From UBA6019 sp036570145 (GTDB lineage Bacteria > Chloroflexota > Dormibacteria > Dormibacterales > Dormibacteraceae): a DNA stretch of 16,487 bases. Where the stretch lies: assembly GCA_036570145.1 (NCBI GenBank), contig DATCPJ010000171.1, forward strand, positions 1 to 16,487, read 5' to 3'. Both the position numbers and the translations under genes were made by a program. Below the pieces are notes generated by a model, which was not told the origin of the DNA, did no database searches, and worked only from the letters and a program-made list of their open reading frames with translations. Shown piece after piece: positions 1 through 7,136 of this stretch (positions are counted from its first letter, which is position 1; each line of letters starts with the position of its first letter).

Positions 1-57
1 CGACACGGGTCCCGAGGCCGCTGTTTCGCCCCACCCCGCCCTCCCCGCAGAGCGGGG
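1..57. repeat. Direct repeat copy 1 (at least 57 bp)
   Basis: This segment is identical over 57 bp to 177-233, with an offset of 176 bp. It starts with CGACACGGGTCCCGAGGCCG and ends in the left part of a GC-rich hairpin. The window edge cuts it, so its true left end is unknown. A diverged third copy lies at 397-444. Confidence 0.9.
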
Positions 58-61
58 AGGG
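39..61. repeat. GC-rich palindrome 1
   Basis: The arms CCCTCCCCGC (39-48) and GCGGGGAGGG (52-61) are perfectly complementary around an AGA loop. Related hairpins occur at 121-143, 215-237 and 427-448. There is no T-run after the stem on either strand, so a classical intrinsic terminator is not supported. Confidence 0.75.
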
Positions 62-62
62 A

Positions 63-109
63 GAACTGATACAGCTGGGGAGGGAGAGCTAATCCGGGGT
101 GGGGAAGGA
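63..109. repeat. Tandem array, first block (two units)
   Basis: Two units are present: a 23-bp A-type unit at 63-85, beginning GAACTGATACAGCTGGGG, and a 24-bp B-type unit at 86-109, beginning GAGCTAATCCGG. The same A/B alternation returns in the longer block at 239-393, so the two blocks flank copy 2 of the long direct repeat. Confidence 0.8.
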
Positions 110-120
110 GTGATCGATTA

Positions 121-143
121 CCCTCCCCACGTCGTGGGCAGGG
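121..143. repeat. GC-rich palindrome 2 (one mismatch)
   Basis: The arms CCCTCCCCAC (121-130) and GTGGGCAGGG (134-143) pair at nine of ten positions around a GTC loop. It belongs to the same family as the hairpin at 39-61, here outside the long direct repeat. Confidence 0.65.
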
Positions 144-176
144 CAGGGTGGGGCCACCGGCAGGCCCAAATCCAGC

Positions 177-233
177 CGACACGGGTCCCGAGGCCGCTGT
201 TTCGCCCCACCCCGCCCTCCCCGCAGAGCGGGG
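177..233. repeat. Direct repeat copy 2 (57 bp)
   Basis: This is a perfect copy of 1-57. The sequences diverge immediately after it: an A at position 58 corresponds to a T at 234, which also breaks one base pair of the overlapping hairpin. On the left, 143-176 is unique sequence separating the two copies. Confidence 0.9.
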
Positions 234-237
234 TGGG
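215..237. repeat. GC-rich palindrome 3 (one mismatch)
   Basis: This is the hairpin of direct-repeat copy 2. Arms 215-224 and 228-237 pair at nine of ten positions. The mismatch comes from the T at 234, just beyond the end of the identical repeat. Confidence 0.65.
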
Positions 238-238
238 A

Positions 239-393
239 GAGCTGATCCGGCGTGGGGAGTAAGAACTGATACAGCTGGAGAGGGAGAGCTGATCCGTCGT
301 GGGGAGGGAGAACTGATACAGCTGGGAAAGGAGAGCTGATCCGGCGTGGGGAGGGAGAACTGATACGGCGGGGGAGGGAGGGCTGATCCGGCC
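239..393. repeat. Alternating 23/24-bp tandem repeat array (about 6.5 units)
   Basis: Units run 239-262 (B), 263-285 (A), 286-309 (B), 310-332 (A), 333-356 (B), 357-379 (A) and a partial B at 380-393. B units begin GAGCTGATCCGGCGT and A units begin GAACTGATACAGC. The pair therefore forms a 47-bp higher-order repeat. Units share CTGAT and end in GGGGAGGGA or a variant. No unique spacers separate them, so this is a tandem minisatellite-like array and not a CRISPR. Confidence 0.85.
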
Positions 394-396
394 CGC

Positions 397-444
397 GGTC
401 CGAGGTTGCTGTTTCACCCCACCCCGCCCTCCCCACAAGTGGGG
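397..444. repeat. Direct repeat copy 3, diverged
   Basis: This is a partial copy of the 1-57 repeat with scattered substitutions. It keeps the central CTGTTTC and CCCCACCCCGCCCTCCCC blocks. The hairpin stem is changed on both sides (CCCCGC with GCGGGG becomes CCCCAC with GTGGGG). This compensatory change suggests the fold matters, or that the copies come from different members of one family. Confidence 0.75.
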
Positions 445-448
445 AGGG
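427..448. repeat. GC-rich palindrome 4, next to the AIM24 gene end
   Basis: The arms CCCTCCCCAC (427-436) and GTGGGGAGGG (439-448) are perfectly complementary with an AA loop. The stem starts 18 bp beyond the stop codon of the minus-strand AIM24 gene, so it could stabilise or help end that transcript. No U-run would follow it in the RNA, so termination is a guess. Confidence 0.6.
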
Positions 449-465
449 AAAGCTGCTCGGCGGCT

Positions 466-1230
466 TCAGCCGCCTAACAGCTTGGCCGCCACCCCGATCG
501 CGCCCGCCGCTGTGCCTGCGCCGGTTGCGGCGTTGGCGCTGTCGCCCATGTGCATGTACATCGACTGGATGCCGAGGCGGCCCGGCCCGTAGAAACGGTT
601 GAAGACGAAGTTGCCCGATCCCGCGAAGAAGCCCGAGCGGAGCCCCATCACCTTGATCTCCATCCGGACCGAGGCGTCCTTGTAGAGCCAGCCACCGGGC
701 TCCACGTCGATCGCCTCATCGGCGCCGAGGACGACCTCGAAGATGTTGCCGTAGCCGTGCAGGAAGACGATCCCCTCGTACTGCTCGGCTGTGAACCGGT
801 CGATGAAGAACCCGGTCGAGCCGAACAGCATGTTGGCGATCCCCTTCACCCGGGTGAAGGTGTAGGCGATGTTGTCGGTGGCCGCCAGGAACTGGTGCTC
901 GCGCACCTCGATCGACTGTCCCGGCTGCAGGTGCATGGGCACGATCTGGCCCGTCCCGTCGCGGGAGAAGGCGATCTGGCCCTGGCCCGTGGCCTGGGTC
1001 AGGAAGATCGGCATCCCCGCGATGAAGCGCTTGAAGGCGCCCTTCATCGGCTTCAGAGCGATGTCGACCGAAGGCTCCTTCCAGAGCAGCACATGGTGCT
1101 CGAAGTAAGCCGGCACGGAGCCGCCGAGCTGGAGGCGGAGCACCGGGACCAGCTCGCCCTCGACGTGGTAGAGGAGGTTGGGGCCCTGCCCGTCCCGATG
1201 CAGGGTCGGAAGCTGGGCCGGGATCGGCAT
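466..1230 (-). CDS. AIM24 family protein
   Basis: This encodes 254 residues, starting at ATG (1228-1230) and ending at TGA (466-468). It resembles the AIM24/DUF124 family, proteins with a compact beta-rich fold of poorly defined role in bacteria; the eukaryotic namesake is mitochondrial. Family-like features are the Gly-rich beta pattern from about residue 40 to 215, including a FLTQATGQGQIAFSRDG stretch and a PGG turn before WLYKDASV. The last 25 residues are Ala/Gly-rich (AATGAGTAAGAIGVAAKLLGG-like) and could pack against membrane, but there is no clear signal peptide. The gene begins 9 bp after the stop of the LysM-CHAP gene with no strong ribosome site between them, so translation is probably coupled. 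The family call is from recognised sequence pattern; the role is unknown. Confidence 0.8.
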   Translation of the reverse strand: MPIPAQLPTLHRDGQGPNLLYHVEGELVPVLRLQLGGSVPAYFEHHVLLWKEPSVDIALKPMKGAFKRFIAGMPIFLTQATGQGQIAFSRDGTGQIVPMHLQPGQSIEVREHQFLAATDNIAYTFTRVKGIANMLFGSTGFFIDRFTAEQYEGIVFLHGYGNIFEVVLGADEAIDVEPGGWLYKDASVRMEIKVMGLRSGFFAGSGNFVFNRFYGPGRLGIQSMYMHMGDSANAATGAGTAAGAIGVAAKLLGG

Positions 1231-1239
1231 CGCGGGACG

Positions 1240-2232
1240 CTACTTGTTGTAGATGAAGCCGATCAGGGGTACCTGGCCCGGCTTGATCACCCGCTGCGAG
1301 GTGACGCCGAAGCCGCGGAAGTTCGCCTCCGAGACGAGCCAGGAGCCGTCGTCGGCGACGCTCTCGACGTAGGCGACGTGGCCGAGGCCGCTCTCCCAGG
1401 TGACCATGATCGAACCGGCCTGGGGGCTCGAGCCGACCGGGTAGCCCTGCGCCTGCGCGTTGCCGAACCACTGGTAGGCGTCCCCGACCCAGGTCACGTC
1501 GCGGCGGGTGGAGACGTACCAGGTGCACCAGCCCCACGGGAACCTGGGGTTCATGTAGGGGCCGATGGGCGCGCCGAGGGACACCTTGTAGCCGCCGCTG
1601 AACCGCACCGCACTCGGCCACGGCTCGGTCTTGATCGTCAGCGCGGGACCGCGGCCGCCGGGTATCACCAGCTCGAGGCCGACAGGCAGGGCGTTGGGAT
1701 CGATCCGCAGCCGGTTGAAGTCGAGGATGGTGACGGCGGGGACGTGGAAGGTGTTGGCCAGGGAGTCGGCGGTGTCGCCGACGTGCACGCTCACCACGAT
1801 GCCGTGGGTCGGTGGGATGCTGAGCTTGACGCCCCCGGTGACCCTGTCGGTCTCCTTCAGGATCGGGTTCGACCAGCGGATCTCCTCGACCGTCACGTTG
1901 AACTTGGTGGCGATCTTGGGAAGGTCCTCGCCGTCCGCCACGGTGTAGGTGGTCGGGGTATGCGCCATCGGCACCGAGCTGGGGATCGAGAGGGGCTTGA
2001 CGATCGTGCTGAAGCGCCCTAGGTAGAAGTCGGAGACGTCACCGCCCTGGTTCATCATCAGGGCGTTGGCGTCGGTGTGGATACCGAGCTGGGAGGGCAG
2101 CTGATGGCCTATCGAGGCGTAGCCGGAGACCATCAACACGATGACCAGGACGACGGCGTGCGTGAGATAACGGCTGAGTACCGCCAGTTGAAAGCTACCC
2201 CCGCGTTCCGGTCGGTGCGGGCCCCCCACCAC
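1240..2232 (-). CDS. Membrane-anchored LysM-CHAP cell-wall hydrolase
   Basis: This encodes 330 residues, GTG start (2230-2232) and TAG stop (1240-1242). A single hydrophobic segment lies at about 24-44 after a short basic N-terminus; it is a signal anchor or uncleaved signal, placing the rest outside the cell. Two LysM peptidoglycan-binding modules follow (about 95-140, starting TYTVADGEDLPKIATKF, and about 147-191). A CHAP domain fills about 229-327. The expected cysteine-peptidase residues are visible: Cys236 in GWCTWY, His285 in GHVAYVE and Asn304 in SEANF. CHAP enzymes cleave peptidoglycan peptides or amide bonds, so a role in wall remodelling is likely. It is the first gene of a pair with the AIM24 gene and is divergent from the MoxR operon. 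The exact start is uncertain, because several GTG codons cluster here and no strong ribosome site was found. Confidence 0.85.
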   Translation of the reverse strand: MVGGPHRPERGGSFQLAVLSRYLTHAVVLVIVLMVSGYASIGHQLPSQLGIHTDANALMMNQGGDVSDFYLGRFSTIVKPLSIPSSVPMAHTPTTYTVADGEDLPKIATKFNVTVEEIRWSNPILKETDRVTGGVKLSIPPTHGIVVSVHVGDTADSLANTFHVPAVTILDFNRLRIDPNALPVGLELVIPGGRGPALTIKTEPWPSAVRFSGGYKVSLGAPIGPYMNPRFPWGWCTWYVSTRRDVTWVGDAYQWFGNAQAQGYPVGSSPQAGSIMVTWESGLGHVAYVESVADDGSWLVSEANFRGFGVTSQRVIKPGQVPLIGFIYNK

Positions 2233-2258
2233 TGGGACACCCCGCAGAACGGGGGGAA

Positions 2259-2287
2259 GGCTAACAGACGGCCGCGAACAGTGTCAA
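2259..2287 (-). promoter_or_regulatory. Possible promoter for LysM-CHAP / AIM24
   Basis: Read on the minus strand, a perfect -35 hexamer TTGACA lies at 2287-2282. The -10 is poor: TGTTAG at 2266-2261 (15-bp spacer) or TTAGCC at 2264-2259 (17-bp spacer). The position, about 30 bp before the proposed GTG start, is right for a promoter. The -35 match is good and the -10 is weak, so this is tentative. Confidence 0.35.
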
Positions 2288-2353
2288 ACGGATCGGCGCC
2301 ATCTTGGTTACGTCGGAAAGTGGAACCCGAACGGACTGATCGGAATACGGAGA

Positions 2354-2381
2354 TGGCGACACCTGATGCCGTTTCTATAAT
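2354..2381 (+). promoter_or_regulatory. Promoter for the MoxR operon
   Basis: A perfect TATAAT -10 hexamer lies at 2376-2381, conspicuous in this GC-rich sequence, and 24 bp before the GTG start of the MoxR gene. The -35 is poor (TGGCGA at 2354-2359 with a 16-bp spacer). Transcription would begin near 2388, leaving a leader of under 20 bases. Confidence 0.5.
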
Positions 2382-2405
2382 GCGTGAGGTGCTGGGGGTC
2401 GATTC

Positions 2406-3386
2406 GTGAAGGAGAGCGCTGAGCGCCGGCAGGACCTGGAGTCGGTCAGCCACGTAGCGGACGCGGTGCTCGCCAACGTCGGCCGCGCGATCGTCAGCAA
2501 GGAGTACGAGATCAAGCTCTGCCTGGCCACCCTGCTCTGCAACGGTCACCTCCTGATCGAGGACGTGCCCGGTGTCGGCAAGACGATGCTGGCCAAGTCG
2601 CTCGCCCGCTCTCTCGACTGCACCTTCCGCCGGATCCAGTTCACGCCCGACCTGCTGCCCTCCGATGTGACCGGGGTGACCATCTTCAACCAGAAGACGG
2701 AGGACTTCGAGTTCCGCGCCGGACCCGTCTTCGCGCAGGTGCTGCTCGCCGACGAGATCAATCGCGCGACGCCGAAGACCCAGGCCGCCCTGCTCGAGGC
2801 GATGGAGGAGCGCCAGGTCACCGTCGACGGCGAGACCAAGCCGCTGCCCCACCCCTTCGTGGTCATGGCGACCCAGAACCCGATCGAGTACGCGGGCACC
2901 TTCCCGCTCCCCGAGGCCCAGCTCGATCGCTTCATGATGCGGGTCCGGCTCGGCTACCTGACGCTCCAGGAGGAGGCCCGCCTCCTCGGCGAGGACAGGG
3001 TCGAGTCGCCGATGGAGGAGCTCCAGCCGGTGGTATCCCCGAAGGAGCTCGACGCGGCGCAGGCAGCGGTCCGGGCGGTCTTCGTCAGGCCTCCGCTGCG
3101 CGAGTACATCGCGCGGCTCATCGACCGCACCCGCTCGCACTCCGACATCGCTCTCGGCGCCAGCACCCGCGGCACCATCAACCTCTTCCGCGCCGCCCAG
3201 GCGTGGGCCGCGATCGCGGGCCGTGAGTACGTGCTGCCGGATGACATCAAGGAGCTCGCCGAGCCCATCCTCGCCCATCGCCTGATCCTCCGCCCGAACG
3301 CCGAGATGCAGGGGCAGACGACCCGGAAGATCCTGGCCCAGCTGCTGGAACGCGAACCCGTGCCGCAGCTGTCGGGTGATGAGTAG
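2406..3386 (+). CDS. MoxR-family AAA+ ATPase
   Basis: This encodes 326 residues from a GTG start. It is a MoxR-type AAA+ ATPase, a family thought to act as chaperones that mature or activate partner complexes. The Walker A motif is at 56-60 (G-V-G-K-T), Walker B at 112-117 (VLLADE), sensor 1 at 155-159 (ATQNP), an arginine-finger region LPEAQLDRF at 168-176, and a sensor-2 region GASTRGTINL at 251-260. All nucleotide-site residues are present and the length is normal for the family. It is the first gene of the operon, and its last 8 bases overlap the DUF58 gene. MoxR, DUF58 and transglutaminase genes in this order are a known conserved association. The start is supported by the promoter just upstream and by the N-terminal helix preceding the ATPase core; the ribosome site is weak. 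Confidence 0.93.
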   Translation: MKESAERRQDLESVSHVADAVLANVGRAIVSKEYEIKLCLATLLCNGHLLIEDVPGVGKTMLAKSLARSLDCTFRRIQFTPDLLPSDVTGVTIFNQKTEDFEFRAGPVFAQVLLADEINRATPKTQAALLEAMEERQVTVDGETKPLPHPFVVMATQNPIEYAGTFPLPEAQLDRFMMRVRLGYLTLQEEARLLGEDRVESPMEELQPVVSPKELDAAQAAVRAVFVRPPLREYIARLIDRTRSHSDIALGASTRGTINLFRAAQAWAAIAGREYVLPDDIKELAEPILAHRLILRPNAEMQGQTTRKILAQLLEREPVPQLSGDE

Positions 3387-4569
3387 GCTCCTTCTCGCCG
3401 CCGGCCTCCTCCTCTTACTGCTCTTCGCCTACCTGACCGCGATCAAGTCCGCCTTCGTCCTCGTCTATGGGCTGGCGCTGATCCTGACCATCGCCTTCTT
3501 CTGGCCCCGCCAGATCATCCGCCGGATCCAGGTGACCCGCCACATCGAGGCCGGCACGCCCACGGTGGGAGAGGCCTTCGAGGAGTCCTTCACCGCCGAG
3601 AAGACGGGTTGGGTGCCGGCGCCGTGGGTCGAGATCCGCGACATGAGCGAGATCCCCGGCTACCAGCCGGGGCGCGTCGTGTCACTGGGCGATCCGGTCA
3701 CCTGGACGCACAAGGGAACCTACCGCCAGCGCGGCTGGATGACCTTCGGCCCGACCCGCGTCCGGGTCCAGGAGCCGTTCGGCCTTTTCAGCCGGGAGAC
3801 CCGTCTGAACGAGCGGCACAAGATCCTCGTCTACCCGCGGATCCGGCCGATGCCCGAGTTCGTCATGCCCGCCGAGCAGCACTCCGGTGACGCGCGGCTG
3901 CTCTCCTCGGCCTGGGCCGACTACCCGCCGGAGACGAGCGGCGTGCGGGACTACGCCGAGGGCGACTCGCTCGGCCGGATCCACTGGAAGCTCTCGGCCA
4001 AGTACGGCCAGATGATGTCGAAGACGTTCGAGCAGCCGCTCACCTCCGACCTCCTGATCGTGCTCGACCTGCAGCGGTCGGTCCACCACGGGAAGGGCGA
4101 GGAGTCGACCCTCGAGTACGCCATCAGCCTCGCCGCGTCGATCAACGCCCAGGTCCACAGCCAGGGCCGGCAGGTTGGCCTCATCACGAACGACAGCCGG
4201 GGCACGATGCTCACCCCGCATCGGGCCTTCCGGCTGGAGCGGGCAGTCCTCGAGTACCTGGCCGTCGCGCAGGCGGACGGCGACCTGCCGATCGCCTCGG
4301 TGCAGGTCTGGGACAAGGTTCGCAAGCTGCCCGGCCGGATGATCGCCCTGATCACGCCGAGCACCGATACCACGTGGCTGCGGAACCTGGAGATGGTGGC
4401 CCACAGGCGGACGGCGCGGGTCGCCTTTTACATCGACGCCGCCAGCTTCGGCGCCGCCGAGCCCCACCTGTCCTTCGACCTCCACACCGACGTCGAGCTC
4501 TTCGTGGTCCGCAAGGGAGATGACTTCACCCGCCTGATGAAGACGAGAAATGCAGTCCGCCTGGTCTAG
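3379..4569 (+). CDS. DUF58 domain protein (vWA-like), membrane-anchored
   Basis: This encodes 396 residues from ATG at 3379; a GTG one codon earlier (3376) is an alternative. Two closely spaced hydrophobic segments occupy about residues 3-20 and 24-42, forming an N-terminal membrane hairpin. The DUF58 signature follows at about 187-207 (GVRDYAEGDSLGRIHWKLSA), and then a von Willebrand A-like beginning LLIVLDLQRS at about 225-234. In that strand the MIDAS motif is incomplete (DLQRS instead of DxSxS), as is common in DUF58. The protein is a usual partner of MoxR ATPases, and the MoxR gene overlaps its start. Its stop overlaps the transglutaminase gene by 20 bases. Its precise function is not known in the family. 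Confidence 0.9.
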   Translation: MSRLLLAAGLLLLLLFAYLTAIKSAFVLVYGLALILTIAFFWPRQIIRRIQVTRHIEAGTPTVGEAFEESFTAEKTGWVPAPWVEIRDMSEIPGYQPGRVVSLGDPVTWTHKGTYRQRGWMTFGPTRVRVQEPFGLFSRETRLNERHKILVYPRIRPMPEFVMPAEQHSGDARLLSSAWADYPPETSGVRDYAEGDSLGRIHWKLSAKYGQMMSKTFEQPLTSDLLIVLDLQRSVHHGKGEESTLEYAISLAASINAQVHSQGRQVGLITNDSRGTMLTPHRAFRLERAVLEYLAVAQADGDLPIASVQVWDKVRKLPGRMIALITPSTDTTWLRNLEMVAHRRTARVAFYIDAASFGAAEPHLSFDLHTDVELFVVRKGDDFTRLMKTRNAVRLV

Positions 4570-6925
4570 CCAGTGGCTTGCTCGAGTTCGGGAGCGCCTT
4601 TCCTTCGCGGAGGCGCCGACGGTGCTGCTCGTCCTCGCCCTGGCCCTGGTCTGCGCCCAGTCGACGGTCACCATGGCCTGGGTCATCCATTCGGAGGTCT
4701 TCACCCCGGTCGTCCTGCTGGCGGCGCTGGTGATGTCGGGGCTCGCGCTGGCCCGCTTCGTGCCCGCCTTCGTCGCCCTCCCGCTGGGCGCCGCCGGCAC
4801 GGCGGTCGTCCCCTGGTACTTCAACGCCACCCTGCTCCGCGCCGAGCATCCGACGAGCCCCTTCGGGGTGCCGCCGCCGGACACCTGGCTCAGCAGCATC
4901 ACGGGGACCACGCAGACCGTCGACACCTCCCTCTTCCTGTTCCTCGGCTGCGTCATCTTCTGGCTCGTCGGCGGCTGGCTGGCATGGTGCGCGCTGCGCT
5001 GGCGCAATGTGATCCTGGGCATCTTCCCGGGCGCGGCGGTCTTCGCCACCAACGTCCTCAACTCAAAGGACGAGCAGAACGCGAACACCCTCTACTTCCT
5101 CCTGCTGACGATCGCGCTGCTGCTCTGGACCAACTACCGGTCCTCGCTCCTGAGGGCCGTCAAGAGCGGCCTCCGCCTCAGCTCCGACTCGCGTTGGGAC
5201 TTCTGGGAGACCGGGGTCGCCGCCACCGCCGGCGTGATGCTGCTGGCGATCTTCGTGCCGCCGCTGACCCACGACGACCAGACCGTGAACGTCGAGAACG
5301 GGGTGTTCCGGAGCTGGGCCGAGTTCCAGCAGAATCTCAACCACCCGGTCGAGGTCGGCCGTGGTGGGCTGGCCGCCTTCTCCACCGGCTTTTCACTGGA
5401 TGCGGGTCTCAACGGCGCGCTCAAGCGCAGCGAACGGGTGGTGTTCGTCTACAACTTCAGCGGCCAGTACCTGGGTCCCCGCTACTTCCGCGGCGTCAAC
5501 CTCCAGAACGGGATCCGGGCGAACCAGTGGGCGTACCTGAACAACCCGTTCGGCTTCCAGTTCTTCGTGGCGAAGAACTCCAACGTTCCCTACGACGACG
5601 GGATCCTCCACGAGCAGGCCAGCGCAACCATCCAGGTCCACATGCTGAGACCGCCCGCCAACGCGCCCGACATCCTCTTCTATCCCGGCCAGCTCACCCA
5701 CACCGACCGGGACGTCGTCGCCGTCGAGAGCTACAAGACGGCGGCGACGCCGTCCTTCGGCACCGTCGACCGGGTGGCCAGCTCGCACCCGGCCACATCG
5801 GCCGGCTTCTATCACGTGACCGTCGCCTACGCGAACCCCACCGAGGACGAGCTCCGCAACGCCGGCACCGACCTCCCGACCTGGATCCTTCCCTACGTTT
5901 CCTATCCCGGCCTCACCGGTACGCCCGCCTTCACCACCAGCGGTACCGGCCAGGCCGGCAACAACCTGGTCGTCATCGGCTCTGGCGGTTCCGCCACGCC
6001 GACCACGCTGAAGATCAAGACATTGGCCGACCAGGTGACCGCCAACCTGACCAACAACTACGACCGCGCGGCCGCGATCGAGTCCTACCTGCGCTCCAAC
6101 TACTCCTACACGCTCACCCCGCCCGTGCCCAAGGACGGCACGACCGATCCGATCGGGGCGTTCCTCTTCGATTCCAAGCAGGGCTACTGCGAGTACTTCG
6201 CCACCGCCATGGGTGACATGCTCCGGGCCGAGGGGATCCCCACCCGGCTCGTCAACGGCTACGGTCCCGGCACCTACGACAACAAGATCAAGCAGTACGT
6301 GGTCAAGGAATCCGACGCCCACACCTGGGTCGAGGCCTTCTTCCCCGGTTACGGCTGGATCCCCTTCGAGCCGACGCCCGACGGCAACTACTACTCGATC
6401 CCCCGGGCCCAGGCGCCCAACACCTGCAACCGCGACCAGTGCGCCACCGGCGACAGCACCGTCAACGCCGAGCCGGGCTCGGCTAAGAACAGCAAGACCC
6501 TCAGGGACCTCGGTGGCGACGTCCCCAACCAGACCGGACCTCTCGGTGGCGCGTCCCGGCTCCCCTACTGGCTGCTGATCCCCTTCGGCTTCCTCCTCCT
6601 CGGCGCGGTGGCCTTCTTCCTCGCCTCCCGCTACCTGAGACCCCACACCGCGGGCCAGGTCTGGCGGCGGTTCGGGGTGCTGAGCCGACTCGCGGGTGTC
6701 GAGGGCCCACCGGGCGAGACACCGAACGAGATGGGTCGCCGGCTGGCGGCCGCCTATCCGGAGGCGGCGCGCCCGATCCGCGAGCTCACCGACAGCTTCG
6801 TCGTGGCGGCGTACGGCCCCGCCGACATTGCCCGCCGGCGCGCCGCGGAGGTCGTCGAACGGTGGGTGGAGATACGCCCCCACCTGGTTCGCCGCCTGGT
6901 CGAGCGCCTCCGGCCGGCCTGGTAG
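4550..6925 (+). CDS. TgpA-like membrane transglutaminase (DUF3488-transglutaminase-DUF4129)
   Basis: This encodes 791 residues from ATG. The N-terminal third has about six membrane helices (near 24-46, 52-68, 70-90, 126-146, 179-195 and 221-239), matching the DUF3488/TgpA membrane part. A large extracytoplasmic region follows. It contains the transglutaminase-like core with Cys547 (QGYCEYFATA), His591 (DAHTWVEA) and an acidic third position, Glu607 in FEPTP where many relatives have Asp. A final membrane helix lies at about 670-695, and a cytoplasmic tail at about 710-785 resembles DUF4129. Proteins of this type are thought to act on peptides or the cell envelope; the substrate is unknown. 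It is the third member of the MoxR-DUF58-transglutaminase set. The next gene begins 13 bp after its stop. Confidence 0.9.
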   Translation: MQSAWSSQWLARVRERLSFAEAPTVLLVLALALVCAQSTVTMAWVIHSEVFTPVVLLAALVMSGLALARFVPAFVALPLGAAGTAVVPWYFNATLLRAEHPTSPFGVPPPDTWLSSITGTTQTVDTSLFLFLGCVIFWLVGGWLAWCALRWRNVILGIFPGAAVFATNVLNSKDEQNANTLYFLLLTIALLLWTNYRSSLLRAVKSGLRLSSDSRWDFWETGVAATAGVMLLAIFVPPLTHDDQTVNVENGVFRSWAEFQQNLNHPVEVGRGGLAAFSTGFSLDAGLNGALKRSERVVFVYNFSGQYLGPRYFRGVNLQNGIRANQWAYLNNPFGFQFFVAKNSNVPYDDGILHEQASATIQVHMLRPPANAPDILFYPGQLTHTDRDVVAVESYKTAATPSFGTVDRVASSHPATSAGFYHVTVAYANPTEDELRNAGTDLPTWILPYVSYPGLTGTPAFTTSGTGQAGNNLVVIGSGGSATPTTLKIKTLADQVTANLTNNYDRAAAIESYLRSNYSYTLTPPVPKDGTTDPIGAFLFDSKQGYCEYFATAMGDMLRAEGIPTRLVNGYGPGTYDNKIKQYVVKESDAHTWVEAFFPGYGWIPFEPTPDGNYYSIPRAQAPNTCNRDQCATGDSTVNAEPGSAKNSKTLRDLGGDVPNQTGPLGGASRLPYWLLIPFGFLLLGAVAFFLASRYLRPHTAGQVWRRFGVLSRLAGVEGPPGETPNEMGRRLAAAYPEAARPIRELTDSFVVAAYGPADIARRRAAEVVERWVEIRPHLVRRLVERLRPAW

Positions 6926-6938
6926 CCGGGCTCCCCGG

Positions 6939-7136
6939 GTGACACTCCTGAGGGTCTCCCCGTCGGGTCAGGTCTATGACGTCGACCTGGCCTACCTGAA
7001 GGTCACCCGGGATGAGGGCGGTGGCTATTATCTCCACGGCAAGGGTCACTTCCTCTACTTCGAGGACCGCGAGGCGGCCGAGGCGAAGAAGCACGACATC
7101 GAGGTCTACGGCGTCATCGGCGGGGGGACGCCGTGA
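6939..7136 (+). CDS. Small unknown protein (65 aa)
   Basis: The GTG at 6939 gives 65 residues, MTLLRVSPSGQVYDVDLAYL to VIGGGTP. The same frame stays open upstream, but that part is only the alternative frame of the transglutaminase gene and has a biased Arg/Pro/Ala composition, so the short start is preferred. The protein is mixed charge with several aromatic residues (GGGYYLHGKGHFLYFED). It looks like a small soluble beta-hairpin-rich fold, with no signal peptide or membrane segment. I do not recognise the family. Its stop overlaps the following dehydratase gene by 4 bases (GTGA), so it is probably translated with that pair. It may belong with the acyl-CoA module, but no function can be assigned. 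Confidence 0.65.
   Translation: MTLLRVSPSGQVYDVDLAYLKVTRDEGGGYYLHGKGHFLYFEDREAAEAKKHDIEVYGVIGGGTP

Larger units (their letters stand above)
1..465. other. Non-coding repeat-rich intergenic region
   Basis: I see no credible gene here. Every reading frame that stays open is low-complexity and follows the repeat composition (Pro/Ser/Arg- or Gly/Glu-rich) rather than any protein pattern. The stretch is instead built from a long direct repeat, an alternating 23/24-bp tandem array and GC-rich palindromes, listed separately. It lies downstream of the AIM24-family gene, whose stop codon is at 466-468. The window begins inside a repeat copy, so the structure may continue to the left. Confidence 0.8.

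Noticed and set aside
427..448. Intrinsic terminator of the AIM24 transcript
   Set aside because: The stem is strong but no T-run follows on the minus strand; it is kept only as a palindrome.
1..465. CRISPR array or protein-coding gene in the repeat region
   Set aside because: The tandem units follow each other with no unique spacers, and the open frames are low-complexity by-products of the repeats.
550..2022. Long open frame of 490 codons on the plus strand
   Set aside because: It is antisense to the AIM24 and LysM-CHAP genes, which have recognisable domains. Its composition (many Asp, Glu, Arg, Gly, Val) is typical of a GC-rich shadow frame.
3682..5088. Long minus-strand open frame of 468 codons
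   Set aside because: It crosses the DUF58/transglutaminase boundary antisense to both, with no recognisable domain. It is an effect of high GC content.
5393..6883. Long minus-strand open frame of 496 codons
   Set aside because: It is antisense to the transglutaminase, whose catalytic residues and membrane helices are clear; the frame is Val/Gly/Arg-biased.
6696..7136. 146-codon version of the small gene after the transglutaminase
   Set aside because: The upstream part overlaps the transglutaminase C-terminus in a different frame with Arg/Pro-rich shadow composition. The GTG at 6939 gives a protein-like sequence.
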